A stretch of 13,383 nucleotides of DNA from Planctomycetota bacterium (GTDB lineage Bacteria > Planctomycetota > UBA8108), in the NCBI GenBank assembly GCA_016928605.1, contig JAFGKN010000001.1, positions 1 to 13,383 of the forward strand. The letters are read 5' to 3'. Numbering within the stretch: the stretch's first letter is position 1; every line of letters starts with the position of its first letter. Shown here one piece after another: positions 6,790 through 13,383 of the stretch. The translations under genes were made by a program, and so were the position numbers. The notes below the pieces were generated by a model that did no database searches, had not been told where the DNA came from, and worked only from the letters and a program-made list of their open reading frames with translations.

Positions 6790-8001
6790 ATGAACGCGAG
6801 GCTCGCAGGCCGCTACAAGCCCATCCTGGGCTACAGCACGAACGTCCACCGGGGTGAGACCCTGGAGCAGATCTACCGGTTTCTCCGGGACTACACGATC
6901 CCCGTCAAGGAGCGGGTCTTCGGCCGGGAGCCGGCGGGGCTCGAGCTGAGGCTAGGCATCGGAGGGGCCCGGGACCTCCGGGCAGCCGGCGCCCGGCGGC
7001 GGTTCGGGGAGTTTCTCGCCGAGAGAGGGCTGAAGCTTTTCTCGATCAACGCCTACCCCCTCCTCGATTACCACGCCCGCCGCGTCAAGGAGAAGGTCTA
7101 CGAGCCCTCCTGGACCGAGGACTCCAGAGCGCGCTGGACGATCGCCATCGCGAGGATCTTCGCCGATCTGCTTCCTCCAGGCGTCGAGGGCTCGATCAGC
7201 ACCCTCGGCGGCGCCTATCGCCGCAAGGGGCAGGATCTGCGGACACTGCGGCGCATCGCCGCGCGGTACCTGCGCGTGATCGACGCCCTGCTGGAGATCG
7301 AGCGGAGCGGGCGGCGGATCGTGCTGGCTGTCGAGCCGGAGCCCGAGACGACCTTCGAGACCGCGAGGGACTTCGTCGAGTTCACCGAGGATGAGATGCT
7401 CCCTCTGGCGCTCGAGCGGCGGCGGGGGCGGACGCGGGGGCGCGTCGAGGAGGATGTGCGCCGCCTGTTCACCGTCAACCTCGACACCTGCCACCTCTCG
7501 ACCCTCTTCGAGGACCCCGTCGTGAACCTCCGGTTGCTCGAGAAGGCCGGGCTCCGTCTCGGGAAGCTGCACGTCACGAGCGCGCTCGCCGTGAAGGATC
7601 CCTTCCGGTCGCCGGCCGCCTACGCCGACCTGAGGAGCCTGGACGAGCCGCGCTACCTCCACCAGTTCTGCGGCGCCGGCCGCGACGGCACCGTCATCTG
7701 GCGAGGGCTCGACCTCGACGAGCTTCCGCCGCGCCTCGTGCGCGGCGAGCATCCCGGCGTGGTGGAGCTGCGGTCGCACTTCCACGCGCCGGTCTACCTG
7801 CGGCGCTTCCGGCGGCTCTGGACCACCCGCGACGAGACGGAGAGGGTGGTGCGCCACGTCGTCCGCCGCCGGCTCACCGAGCACCTCGTGGTCGAGACCT
7901 ACACGTGGCCCCTCTTCGCCGGGCGCGGAGACCAGCGCGCCCGGCTCGTGCGCGGCATCGCCCGCGAGCTCCGCTGGCTGCGGGGAGTGCTCACGCGCTG
8001 A
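6790..8001 (+). CDS. eboE: EboE-like TIM-barrel metabolite traffic protein
   Basis: From the ATG at 6790 the product has 403 residues. The opening LGYSTNVHRGETLEQIYRFL (13-32) matches the characteristic start of EboE proteins (a Y-C/S-T-N-x-H-x-GE pattern). SINAYP (85-90), the VKEKVYEPSW segment (99-108) and EGSISTLGGAY (133-143) are further EboE hallmarks. The fold is that of the xylose-isomerase-like TIM barrel. Possible metal or catalytic residues are E182 (VEPEPE), D232 and H235 (LDTCH), H261 (KLHVTSA), H330/H332 (RSHFHAP) and E369 (VETYTWP). In organisms with a full ebo cluster, EboE is linked to moving secondary-metabolite precursors toward the periplasm; its reaction is not established. 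Here no eboA, B, C, D or F neighbour is visible: the gene is alone between a divergent exporter operon and a convergent lipoprotein gene. An upstream ATG at 6778 would add four residues. The longer open frame back to 6697 lacks family similarity. Confidence 0.78.
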   Translation: MNARLAGRYKPILGYSTNVHRGETLEQIYRFLRDYTIPVKERVFGREPAGLELRLGIGGARDLRAAGARRRFGEFLAERGLKLFSINAYPLLDYHARRVKEKVYEPSWTEDSRARWTIAIARIFADLLPPGVEGSISTLGGAYRRKGQDLRTLRRIAARYLRVIDALLEIERSGRRIVLAVEPEPETTFETARDFVEFTEDEMLPLALERRRGRTRGRVEEDVRRLFTVNLDTCHLSTLFEDPVVNLRLLEKAGLRLGKLHVTSALAVKDPFRSPAAYADLRSLDEPRYLHQFCGAGRDGTVIWRGLDLDELPPRLVRGEHPGVVELRSHFHAPVYLRRFRRLWTTRDETERVVRHVVRRRLTEHLVVETYTWPLFAGRGDQRARLVRGIARELRWLRGVLTR

Positions 8002-8018
8002 GCCGCCCGGTGTGGCTC

Positions 8019-8151
8019 GCAACCGCAGCCGCGGGGCGCAGCGGCATCAGCAGCCGCAGCCGCAGCCGCATCGGCAACGGCATCAGCAGCGGCAGCCGCA
8101 ACCGCAACCGCAGCCGCAGCGGCAGCCGCAACCGCATCGGCATCGGCAACC
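8019..8151 (+). repeat. GCADCV hexanucleotide array after eboE
   Basis: From 8038 to 8151 there are 19 consecutive, in-phase hexamers, and every one fits GCA-D-C-V (D = not C, V = not T). Variants are GCAGCC, GCAACC, GCAGCG, GCATCG, GCATCA and GCAACG. Two further units at 8019-8030 are separated by a 7-nt interruption. The block starts 17 nt after the eboE stop and ends 38 nt before the stop of the convergent lipoprotein gene. The plus strand is rich in C and A and poor in T. It gives open frames of Gln/Pro/Arg or Ala/Val/Asp repeats in several phases, none with a credible start or ribosome binding site, so it is treated as non-coding. A related degenerate block is at 2492-2539. Confidence 0.88.
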
Positions 8152-8189
8152 GGGGGCCGCATCCGGAAACGCATCGACGATGATCGGCT

Positions 8190-9323
8190 TCAGTCCGGCC
8201 AGATCGCCGCCGTGCGGGCCTCGACCCCGGGCATCTCGGGCAGGGGCGCGCTCGGCACCGGCTCGTACCAGAAGGAGGAGCAGCTCCAGTCATCCGAGAC
8301 CTCGGCGAGGCCGCTCTTCCACGCGATCTGCTGGATCGTCACGCGGCAATCTTCCCGCCAGTAGATCGGATCGGGAAGGTGCCAGCGGTACATCGACGTG
8401 TAGTTGTTCTGGTCGAGGTTGCAGCCGTTGTAGAGGAAGGGAGTCTGCTGCATGCCGTAGGAGAGGCAGACGTAGTCCTCGCTTCCCGTCCCGCAGATGG
8501 TGGGGAAGTCGGTGTCGCCGTCCATGAAGAACTTGATCTCGCCCTCGCCCCACCACTGGCCGGGATGCAGGTTGCGGATGCCGATGACCGTGCCGATCCA
8601 GCGGCCCTTGTTCTCCCGCTTCGGAAGGAGGACGAAGTCCTGCTTCTCGGTCGTGGGATTCTCGCGGCGGAAGAGCACGTGGAGGCGGCCGACGTCCTCG
8701 GGCAGGGAGTCGCCGATCGTGTAGTCGATCTGGTAGAAGAGCGGCACGCCCTCCTTCCCGTCGTTCGTCAGCGTGATGCGCGCCCTTTTCGTGAAGGGCA
8801 TCGGGATCCAGATGTTCATGCCGGCGTTCTGGCCGAGCGAGTGCACTGCGGAGTGATACGCCTCGACCTTGCCGTGCGCGAAGCCCATGAAATCTCCGAT
8901 CGGGCACTCGATGCTCGGATGCTCCTGGCCTTCCCACCAGGCGCGGAGCACGAGGCTGCGCAGGTTCGAAGGCTTCTTGCTCGTCGTCATCCAGATGTGC
9001 CGGATGGCTCCAGGCCCCTCGACGTCGCAGAGCTGCACCTCCTGGCCGGGGTCGAGGCGGATGCTGGGCTTTCCCTTGCGACCCACCCCGAGCTTGCTAG
9101 CCGCCTTGCCTCCCTCGCCGGGCGCTCCGGTGGGATTCTCGAAGCAGATGGATCGCGAGGCGAGGCCGGTATCGAGCAGGTAGGGCTGGGCGGTGATCAC
9201 GGCGCCGCAGGCCGAGGCGTCGCCGCCCGGCGCGTATGGACAGCCGCGGGGCATGTGGCAGGACGACAGGGACAGGACCATGCAGGCCGGGAGCAGGATC
9301 CGGATGACCAGCTTCGAGAGCAC
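8190..9323 (-). CDS. DUF2961 / GH172-family lipoprotein
   Basis: This 377-residue protein has a lipoprotein signal: basic start, hydrophobic core and lipobox LSSC with the acylated cysteine at residue 22. It would be anchored to a membrane and face the periplasm or outside. The mature part carries DUF2961 hallmarks: GAIRHIWMT (105-113), GDFMGFAHG (143-151), NAGMNIWIPMPFTKRARIT (166-184), the core GEIKFFMDGD (261-270) and GTGSEDY (278-284). GH172 members of this family act on fructofuranosides or arabinofuranosides and use two glutamates about 20 residues apart. E262 and E282 are the obvious equivalents. The length is normal for the family. The start is GTG at 9323, fixed by a perfect Shine-Dalgarno sequence. 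The gene diverges from the DUF6259 gene across 332 bp and is probably part of the same glycan-handling set. The natural substrate is not known. Confidence 0.88.
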   Translation of the reverse strand: MLSKLVIRILLPACMVLSLSSCHMPRGCPYAPGGDASACGAVITAQPYLLDTGLASRSICFENPTGAPGEGGKAASKLGVGRKGKPSIRLDPGQEVQLCDVEGPGAIRHIWMTTSKKPSNLRSLVLRAWWEGQEHPSIECPIGDFMGFAHGKVEAYHSAVHSLGQNAGMNIWIPMPFTKRARITLTNDGKEGVPLFYQIDYTIGDSLPEDVGRLHVLFRRENPTTEKQDFVLLPKRENKGRWIGTVIGIRNLHPGQWWGEGEIKFFMDGDTDFPTICGTGSEDYVCLSYGMQQTPFLYNGCNLDQNNYTSMYRWHLPDPIYWREDCRVTIQQIAWKSGLAEVSDDWSCSSFWYEPVPSAPLPEMPGVEARTAAIWPD

Positions 9324-9327
9324 GGCG

Positions 9328-9336
9328 ACCTCCTTT
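9328..9336 (-). promoter_or_regulatory. ribosome binding site of the DUF2961 lipoprotein
   Basis: AAAGGAGGT on the minus strand, 4 nt before the GTG at 9323. It is a full anti-16S match and decides the GTG start. Confidence 0.85.
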
Positions 9337-9441
9337 CAGCACAGCGGCGCGCGCGATGGAATCGGAGCGGCCGGCGGCAACCACGCGCGTTGCCCGCCGC
9401 CGGCGACGAGCCAAGGGCCGGAGCGCGACCCGCACCGCATC

Positions 9442-9492
9442 GCTGCCGAGCGGATCCCCGCCACTATACTCCGCGTGCTCGCGCGGCGGCAA
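9442..9492. promoter_or_regulatory. candidate bidirectional promoter with overlapping -10 elements
   Basis: ACTATACT at 9463-9470 gives TATACT on the plus strand (9465-9470, 5 of 6) and TATAGT on the minus strand (9468-9463, 5 of 6). Rightward, CTGCCG at 9443-9448 is a weak -35 with 16-nt spacing. Leftward, TTGCCG at 9492-9487 is a fair -35 (4 of 6) with 18-nt spacing. Start sites near 9477 (+) and 9456 (-) would give leaders of about 180 nt for the DUF6259 gene and 130 nt for the lipoprotein gene. This is among the most AT-rich spots in a GC-rich gap. Confidence 0.45.
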
Positions 9493-9552
9493 GCGCTCGC
9501 GGCTGCGGAAACGAGCGCGCTCGCGCGGCGGCAAGCCGTCGCCGCCGCGGAA
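9477..9552 (+). repeat. 34-nt direct repeat in the DUF6259 leader
   Basis: Copies at 9477-9510 and 9519-9552 are offset by 42 nt. The first 18 bases (GCTCGCGCGGCGGCAAGC) are identical, and the remaining 16 match at 12 positions. The first copy starts about where transcription from the TATACT element would begin. Each copy contains CGGCAA, which reads TTGCCG on the minus strand; in copy 1 this is the proposed leftward -35. Confidence 0.7.
9493..9518 (+). other. hairpin linking the two direct-repeat copies
   Basis: GCGCTCG at 9493-9499 pairs perfectly with CGAGCGC at 9512-9518 around a 12-nt loop. It would form early in the DUF6259 transcript. It has no T tract, so it is more likely leader structure than a terminator. 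Confidence 0.35.
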
Positions 9553-9655
9553 GCTGCAGGATGGATGACACCGCGGCCGCAGCCGGCTACGCTGGGCTCT
9601 ATCTCGAGAGCGTCGCTTCCCCTCAATACCCGGACCCGAGCCGAGGTCGCCTGTC

Positions 9656-12600
9656 ATGTCGCCGAGACTCATTCTCCTCGTGGCGGTTCTCTCCTCGCCG
9701 CTGGCGGCAGCCGAGGTTCCTCCTCCCGGGGATGAGCTGGTGCTGAAGCTCGCGGGCGAGCTTCCCGGGGGCATCTCTCTCCTCAGGGTGGACTGGTCCG
9801 CCGCGGCCGCGCATCTCTACCGCCGGCCCCCCGGCGTCCCCAGCGTCGAGATCCGGGCCGGATCCTCCGGGCCGTTGCCCTCGAGGTTCATCCCTGATCC
9901 GGACTTCGATCCGCAGGCGCGCGCCCGGGGGATCCTAATCCTCGACGCGCCCTCGGTGCTGCCGCCCCTCCTGCGCGCGCGGCTCGCGGAGGCGGGGGGC
10001 GATCGGCCGGCTCCCGGCTGGGACGGCAGGATCCGGACCGGGCGCTTCGCGGTCGTGCACGATGCGAAGCGCCAGGGCGGCCTCCCCTCGCGCATCGAGT
10101 TCTCCGCCGCGGACAAGGTGTTCGAGACGCTCCGGTGGAACGACCGGCTGTTCGAGCCCGGGCGCGGCGGATTCTATCTCCGCGAGGATCCTCGATCGAG
10201 GGTCGATCTCCTCGCGATGGGCTCTCCGGCGAGCGTCGTCCGCGTGCGGGCGCGCTACGAGGCAGCCGGCGCCGGCGGCGAGGGCGGCGGGGCCGAGGCT
10301 GTCTACGACTGGTATTACTTCCAGGGCTCGCCCCTCGTCTTCGTCAGGGCGATGATGAGCCAGCCGTCGCCGCGCGCGTGGAGGGAGCTTCACTTCCTGG
10401 AGCTGAGCTACCCCGATCGCAGCTTTCCCCGCTGGGCCTGCGGCGAGCCACTCAAAGAGGGCGAGTTCCTCGCCGCGGGCGAGTCCTTCCACGCGGCGCA
10501 GTGGGGCGCGCTCATCGACGGGCGCAGCGCCATCGCCGTCCTCCAGGGAGGCGTCTGCGTCTTCCACGACGGCCGCGGGGCGTACGGCACGTACCTCCAC
10601 GCGCATGGAGAGAAGGCCTGGCGCGGCTGGAGCGACACGCGCCGCGAGCTCTCGGCGTGGCTCTGGATCGGGGCGGCGGAGAATCCCTCGGGCGAGATCC
10701 GCGCCGCGGCGCAGCAGGTCTCGCCGCCCATCCGCGCGGTGGCCTCGCTTCCGCCGATCCACGGCGCGATCGAGACCTTCGCGGAGGAGGCGCTCAAGCT
10801 CGAAGGCGAGGCGCTACGGAGCGCGCGCTGGAGGATCGCCATCGCCCTGAGGCTCGAGTCCGAGGGGCGGTTCGACGAGATCCAGCCGCTCCTCCGCGGC
10901 GAGACGCCTCGCGGCTGGTCGCTGCTGGCCGCCGGAGACCTGCGTCTCGCACTGAGGTACGGCGGTGAGGGCGTCCGGCTGGCGAGCCTCCTCGACGCCG
11001 CAGCGGGCCGCGAGCTGCTGGCGGATGAGCAGCCGCCGCTCTTCACCGCGGTGCTGCGCCACGTCGAGACGGGCGAGCTCTCGGGTCTCACGGCCGGCGA
11101 GGGCTGGCAGGAGGTGAGCCTCGTCGAGAAGGGCGTGAGCATCGCCATCGACTGGCGCCGCCCGGCGGCAAAGCGCTTCGCGGGCGTTCGCATCCAGGCT
11201 CGCGTGGAGGCCGGAGCGTCCGAGCACGCGCTGCGCTGGACGCTGCGCGTCGACAACGAGTCGAAGGAGTGGAGCACGTGGCGCGTCGCCTTTCCTCAGA
11301 TCGCCGTGCGCGAGATGGGCCCGTCGACCGCGCTCCTCTATCCCCGCGGGCCGGGGGCGGTCAGCCGCGAGGCGTTCCGCAGCGAGTTTCGCTACCAGGG
11401 CACCTACCCGAGCGGCTGGACGACGATGCAGCTCCTCGCGGTCTACGACGAGTCGGCATCGACGGGGCTCTACTTCGCGCACCACGATCCGCTAGCCGCG
11501 GTCAAGGACATCAAGGCCGAGAGCCGGCCGGACGACAGGAGCCTCCTCCTCGCGTACGAGCACCCCGCGGCGGGCATGGGAAAGCCGGGCAACAGCTTCA
11601 TCCTGGGAGGAGAGGCGCTGTGGCGACTGCTGCGCGGAGACTGGTTCGACGCCGCCGTCATCTACCGCGGCTGGGCGCGCGCGGAGGCTCGGTGGTTTCC
11701 TCCCCTCGAGGCCGGCGGGCGGACCGACACGCCGCTTTGGATGAAGGAGCTTCCCGTCTGGGTCCTGAGCGGTGGTGCGCCGGAGACGTGCGTCTCCGCC
11801 GTGAAGCGGTTCGCCGAGTTCATGGGGCGCCCCGTCGGCCTGCACTGGTACAACTGGCACCGGATTCCCTTCGACAACGATTACCCGCACTACTTCCCGG
11901 CGAAGGAAGGCTTCGCCGCGGGAGTGGAGGAGCTGCAGGCGGCGGGGGTGCGCGTCATGCCGTACATCAACGGCCGCCTCTGGGACACGAGGGACCGCGG
12001 CTCCGAGGACTTCGAGTTCAGCAAGATCGCCAGACCTGCAGCGACCAAGGACGAGAAGGGCGAGCCGTGCACCGAGACGTACGGGAGCCGGGAAGCGGAC
12101 GGAAGCCCGGTCCAGCTCGCGGTCATGTGCCCATCGACCGAGACGTGGCGGGAGAAGATCCGCTCGATCGTCGCTCGCCTCTTCGGCGAATGCGGCGTGG
12201 ACGCCGTGTACATCGATCAGATCGCCGCCGCGGCGCCCCGGCTCTGCTTCGACGAGAGCCACGGCCATCCGAGCGGAGGCGGCGCCTGGTGGGTGGAGAG
12301 CTACGGCCGGATGCTGGACGCCATCCGTGCCGACCGCCCCGAGGGCCGCGCTCTCACCACCGAGTGCACGGCCGAGCCGTACGCCCGCTGGATCGACGGC
12401 CTGCTGAGCTGGGACTGGCAGTACGAGGGGCAGGTTCCGGTCTTTCCGGCGATCTACGGCGGCGCGGTGCAGATGTTCGGACGGTCCTACGGCGCGGGGC
12501 CCACCGCGAGCCTCTCGCTGCGGATGAAGGCCGGGCAGCAGCTCGTCTTCGGCGAGCAGCTCGGCTGGATCCATCCCGAGGTCCTCCAGCGGAAAGAGGA

Positions 12601-13009
12601 CGCTGAGTTCCTGCGCCAGCTCGTCCACCTCCGCTGGGAGGCCCGCCGGTTCTTCTCGGCGGGGGAGATGGCTCGGCCGCCGCGCCTCGGTGGATCCATC
12701 CCCGTGGTGCGCGGCGACTGGCAGTGGCGAGGCGAGACGTGGATCACGAGCGATGCCCTCCTCACCGGCGCCTGGCTCCTCCCGCGGGAGAAGCGGCTGC
12801 TCGTCCTGGCGGTCAACGTGAGCGATGAGGACCTCGAGGCGAAGCTGCTCCTGGACGCGGCGGACCACGGCATCGCGGGGGACGAGGTCGACGCGAAACC
12901 GATCGGCGACGAGGCCGCCACAGAGAGCTTCACCCTCCGCCGGCCCTTCGCGAAGGACCTCGCCTTCCCGGCGCGTCAGGCCCGGGCCTGGGAGATCCGG
13001 GAGCGGTGA
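9656..13009 (+). CDS. secreted DUF6259 TIM-barrel protein with an extra N-terminal domain
   Basis: This 1117-residue protein starts with a signal peptide (MSPRLILLVAVLSSPLAAAE). Residues of about 25-360 look like a beta-rich domain with many aromatic residues (VYDWYYFQGSPLVFV near 216, LSAWLWIG near 332). About 420-680 looks like the galactose-mutarotase-like beta-sandwich that precedes the barrel in DUF6259 proteins (LRLALRYGGEGVRLASLLD). The barrel spans about 690-1000: LPVWVLSGG, VGLHWYNWHRIPFDNDYPHYFP (read in two parts near 727-748), GVRVMPYINGRLWDT (764-778), VDAVYIDQ with D854, and LTTECTAEPY with E903. These last two carboxylates sit where retaining TIM-barrel glycosidases keep nucleophile and acid/base, which is inference only. 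Residues 1015-1117 form a C-terminal beta domain. The ATG at 9656 has GAGGT 8 nt upstream. DUF6259 proteins are related to GH families but their substrates are mostly unknown. Confidence 0.82.
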   Translation: MSPRLILLVAVLSSPLAAAEVPPPGDELVLKLAGELPGGISLLRVDWSAAAAHLYRRPPGVPSVEIRAGSSGPLPSRFIPDPDFDPQARARGILILDAPSVLPPLLRARLAEAGGDRPAPGWDGRIRTGRFAVVHDAKRQGGLPSRIEFSAADKVFETLRWNDRLFEPGRGGFYLREDPRSRVDLLAMGSPASVVRVRARYEAAGAGGEGGGAEAVYDWYYFQGSPLVFVRAMMSQPSPRAWRELHFLELSYPDRSFPRWACGEPLKEGEFLAAGESFHAAQWGALIDGRSAIAVLQGGVCVFHDGRGAYGTYLHAHGEKAWRGWSDTRRELSAWLWIGAAENPSGEIRAAAQQVSPPIRAVASLPPIHGAIETFAEEALKLEGEALRSARWRIAIALRLESEGRFDEIQPLLRGETPRGWSLLAAGDLRLALRYGGEGVRLASLLDAAAGRELLADEQPPLFTAVLRHVETGELSGLTAGEGWQEVSLVEKGVSIAIDWRRPAAKRFAGVRIQARVEAGASEHALRWTLRVDNESKEWSTWRVAFPQIAVREMGPSTALLYPRGPGAVSREAFRSEFRYQGTYPSGWTTMQLLAVYDESASTGLYFAHHDPLAAVKDIKAESRPDDRSLLLAYEHPAAGMGKPGNSFILGGEALWRLLRGDWFDAAVIYRGWARAEARWFPPLEAGGRTDTPLWMKELPVWVLSGGAPETCVSAVKRFAEFMGRPVGLHWYNWHRIPFDNDYPHYFPAKEGFAAGVEELQAAGVRVMPYINGRLWDTRDRGSEDFEFSKIARPAATKDEKGEPCTETYGSREADGSPVQLAVMCPSTETWREKIRSIVARLFGECGVDAVYIDQIAAAAPRLCFDESHGHPSGGGAWWVESYGRMLDAIRADRPEGRALTTECTAEPYARWIDGLLSWDWQYEGQVPVFPAIYGGAVQMFGRSYGAGPTASLSLRMKAGQQLVFGEQLGWIHPEVLQRKEDAEFLRQLVHLRWEARRFFSAGEMARPPRLGGSIPVVRGDWQWRGETWITSDALLTGAWLLPREKRLLVLAVNVSDEDLEAKLLLDAADHGIAGDEVDAKPIGDEAATESFTLRRPFAKDLAFPARQARAWEIRER

Positions 13010-13011
13010 CG

Positions 13012-13051
13012 GAGGCGAGAGCCTCGCGCCCTCGAGCCGCCCTCGAGGCGC
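13012..13051. terminator. two hairpins between convergent genes
   Basis: GAGGC/GCCTC (13012-13016 with 13021-13025) forms a tight 5-bp stem with a GAGA loop right after the DUF6259 stop. GCGCC-C-TCGAG (13026-13036) pairs with CTCGA-GGCGC (13042-13051) as a 10-bp stem with one bulged C and a 5-nt loop. Neither has a T tract on either side, but both lie in the 54-bp gap between convergent stops and could act as a two-way transcription block or RNA 3'-end structure. Confidence 0.4.
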
Positions 13052-13063
13052 CGCTGCGGGCCG

Positions 13064-13383
13064 TCAGCTCCGGCTGCTCACGGCGATCTTCGCGAAGTAC
13101 GCGGCCTCGAAGCTCCAGCCGCTCGCCTGGTTGATGATCTCGACCTTCACATCGCGGCCCGCGTGCCTCGACAGGTCGACGCTCGTCTCGAGCCAGCCGT
13201 CCCGCGTCGTCTCCTTGCTGACGGCCTTCTTGAGGGCCTCCTCGCCGTCGAGCTTGACGATCAGCTCGAAGTCCCCGCGCGGGTCGTTCGCGACCACGAG
13301 GTCGAGCGCCGTCCTCCGTCCAGCGGGCACCTTCACCTGGCGCGAGATGACGCAGCCGACGTCGGTGGTGAGCGGATGCGTCA
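13064..13383 (-). CDS. C-terminal end of a protein with a galactose-binding-like beta domain
   Basis: The reading frame is open from the window edge to a TGA at 13064-13066 and gives 105 residues of C-terminus; the start lies outside. The text includes HPLTTDVGCVISRQVKVPAG, LIVKLDGEEALKK, DGWLETSVDLS, VKVEIINQ and GWSFEAAYFAKIAV. This pattern (basic beta strands, a D-G-W-L-E turn, a NQ-x-x-GWS-x-EAAY end) is the jelly-roll tail often found at the C-terminus of secreted PVC-group proteins such as sugar-hydrolase-like or haem-binding proteins. It probably binds a ligand or aids complex formation; the catalytic part, if any, is not visible. It converges on the DUF6259 gene. The internal GTG at 13334-13336 is not a likely start, because the conserved strand before it continues to the edge. 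Confidence 0.7.
   Translation of the reverse strand, partial: THPLTTDVGCVISRQVKVPAGRRTALDLVVANDPRGDFELIVKLDGEEALKKAVSKETTRDGWLETSVDLSRHAGRDVKVEIINQASGWSFEAAYFAKIAVSSRS

Larger units (their letters stand above)
9324..9655. other. 332-bp divergent intergenic region
   Basis: This gap separates the DUF2961 lipoprotein gene (leftward) from the DUF6259 gene (rightward). It holds the lipoprotein ribosome binding site, a symmetric -10 core near 9463-9470, a 34-nt direct repeat with an intervening hairpin at 9477-9552, and a GAGGT Shine-Dalgarno sequence at 9643-9647, 8 nt before the ATG at 9656. Open frames crossing it lack ribosome binding sites and recognisable content, so no gene is called. Confidence 0.7.

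Noticed and set aside
8038..8151. Possible CRISPR array
   Set aside because: The units are 6 nt with no separate spacers of 25-40 nt, and there are no cas genes nearby.
7899..8293. Open frames across the hexamer array giving Ala/Val/Asp, Arg/Leu or Gln/Pro repeats
   Set aside because: A hexamer repeat without stop codons keeps several frames open automatically. No start with a ribosome binding site was found, and each frame extends antisense into neighbouring genes.
8379..9746. Long rightward open frame antisense to the DUF2961 lipoprotein gene
   Set aside because: There is no ribosome binding site and no recognisable motif, and it runs through a divergent promoter region. The leftward gene has a lipobox, a perfect Shine-Dalgarno sequence and family motifs.
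9097..9774. Leftward Arg/Ser/Pro-rich open frame over the divergent gap
   Set aside because: It overlaps the lipoprotein start and the promoter core, has no ribosome binding site, and shows the composition of a shadow frame.

Overview
The window is high-GC bacterial DNA (about two-thirds G+C by eye). It has full-length genes on both strands, strong GC third-position bias and three GTG starts. No rRNA, tRNA, transposase, phage gene or CRISPR array is visible. The gene content fits a diderm, polysaccharide-degrading environmental bacterium: a secreted six-hairpin glycosidase, a DUF2961/GH172 lipoprotein, a DUF6259 TIM-barrel protein, a GWSFEAAY-type C-terminal binding domain and an EboE homologue. 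Planctomycetota, Lentisphaerota, Hydrogenedentota or a related candidate phylum would fit, but sequence reading alone cannot fix the taxon.

Layout. Positions 2-136 hold the tail of an unidentified rightward gene. A secreted (alpha/alpha)6-barrel glycosidase follows (262-2484, +). The next three genes form a leftward operon read from 6687 down to 2570. It starts with an MsbA-like ABC exporter, followed by bioD (4-bp ATGA overlap) and bioA (21-bp gap with its own ribosome binding site). Divergent from it is a lone eboE-like gene (6790-8001, +). A leftward DUF2961/GH172 lipoprotein gene (8190-9323, -) and a rightward 1117-residue DUF6259 protein (9656-13009, +) share a 332-bp divergent intergenic region. 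The right edge holds the 3' end of a leftward gene with a beta-sandwich binding-type domain (13064-13383, -).

How the parts may work together. The secreted or lipid-anchored carbohydrate-active proteins look like an outer-surface glycan-processing set. No sugar transporter or regulator is present here, so the substrate cannot be named. The central operon joins two steps of biotin synthesis (BioA and BioD) to an envelope exporter. bioF, bioB, bioC and bioH are not in the window.

The most unusual signals are non-coding. A 19-unit uninterrupted hexamer array (every unit GCADCV) lies just after the eboE stop. A degenerate copy lies just after the bioA stop on the opposite strand. In both cases the C-rich strand would be the transcript. 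There is also a symmetric two-strand -10 element between the DUF2961 and DUF6259 genes, a 34-nt direct repeat in the DUF6259 leader, and promoter spacing that predicts a leaderless eboE mRNA. I found no clear new multi-gene defence or mobile system.
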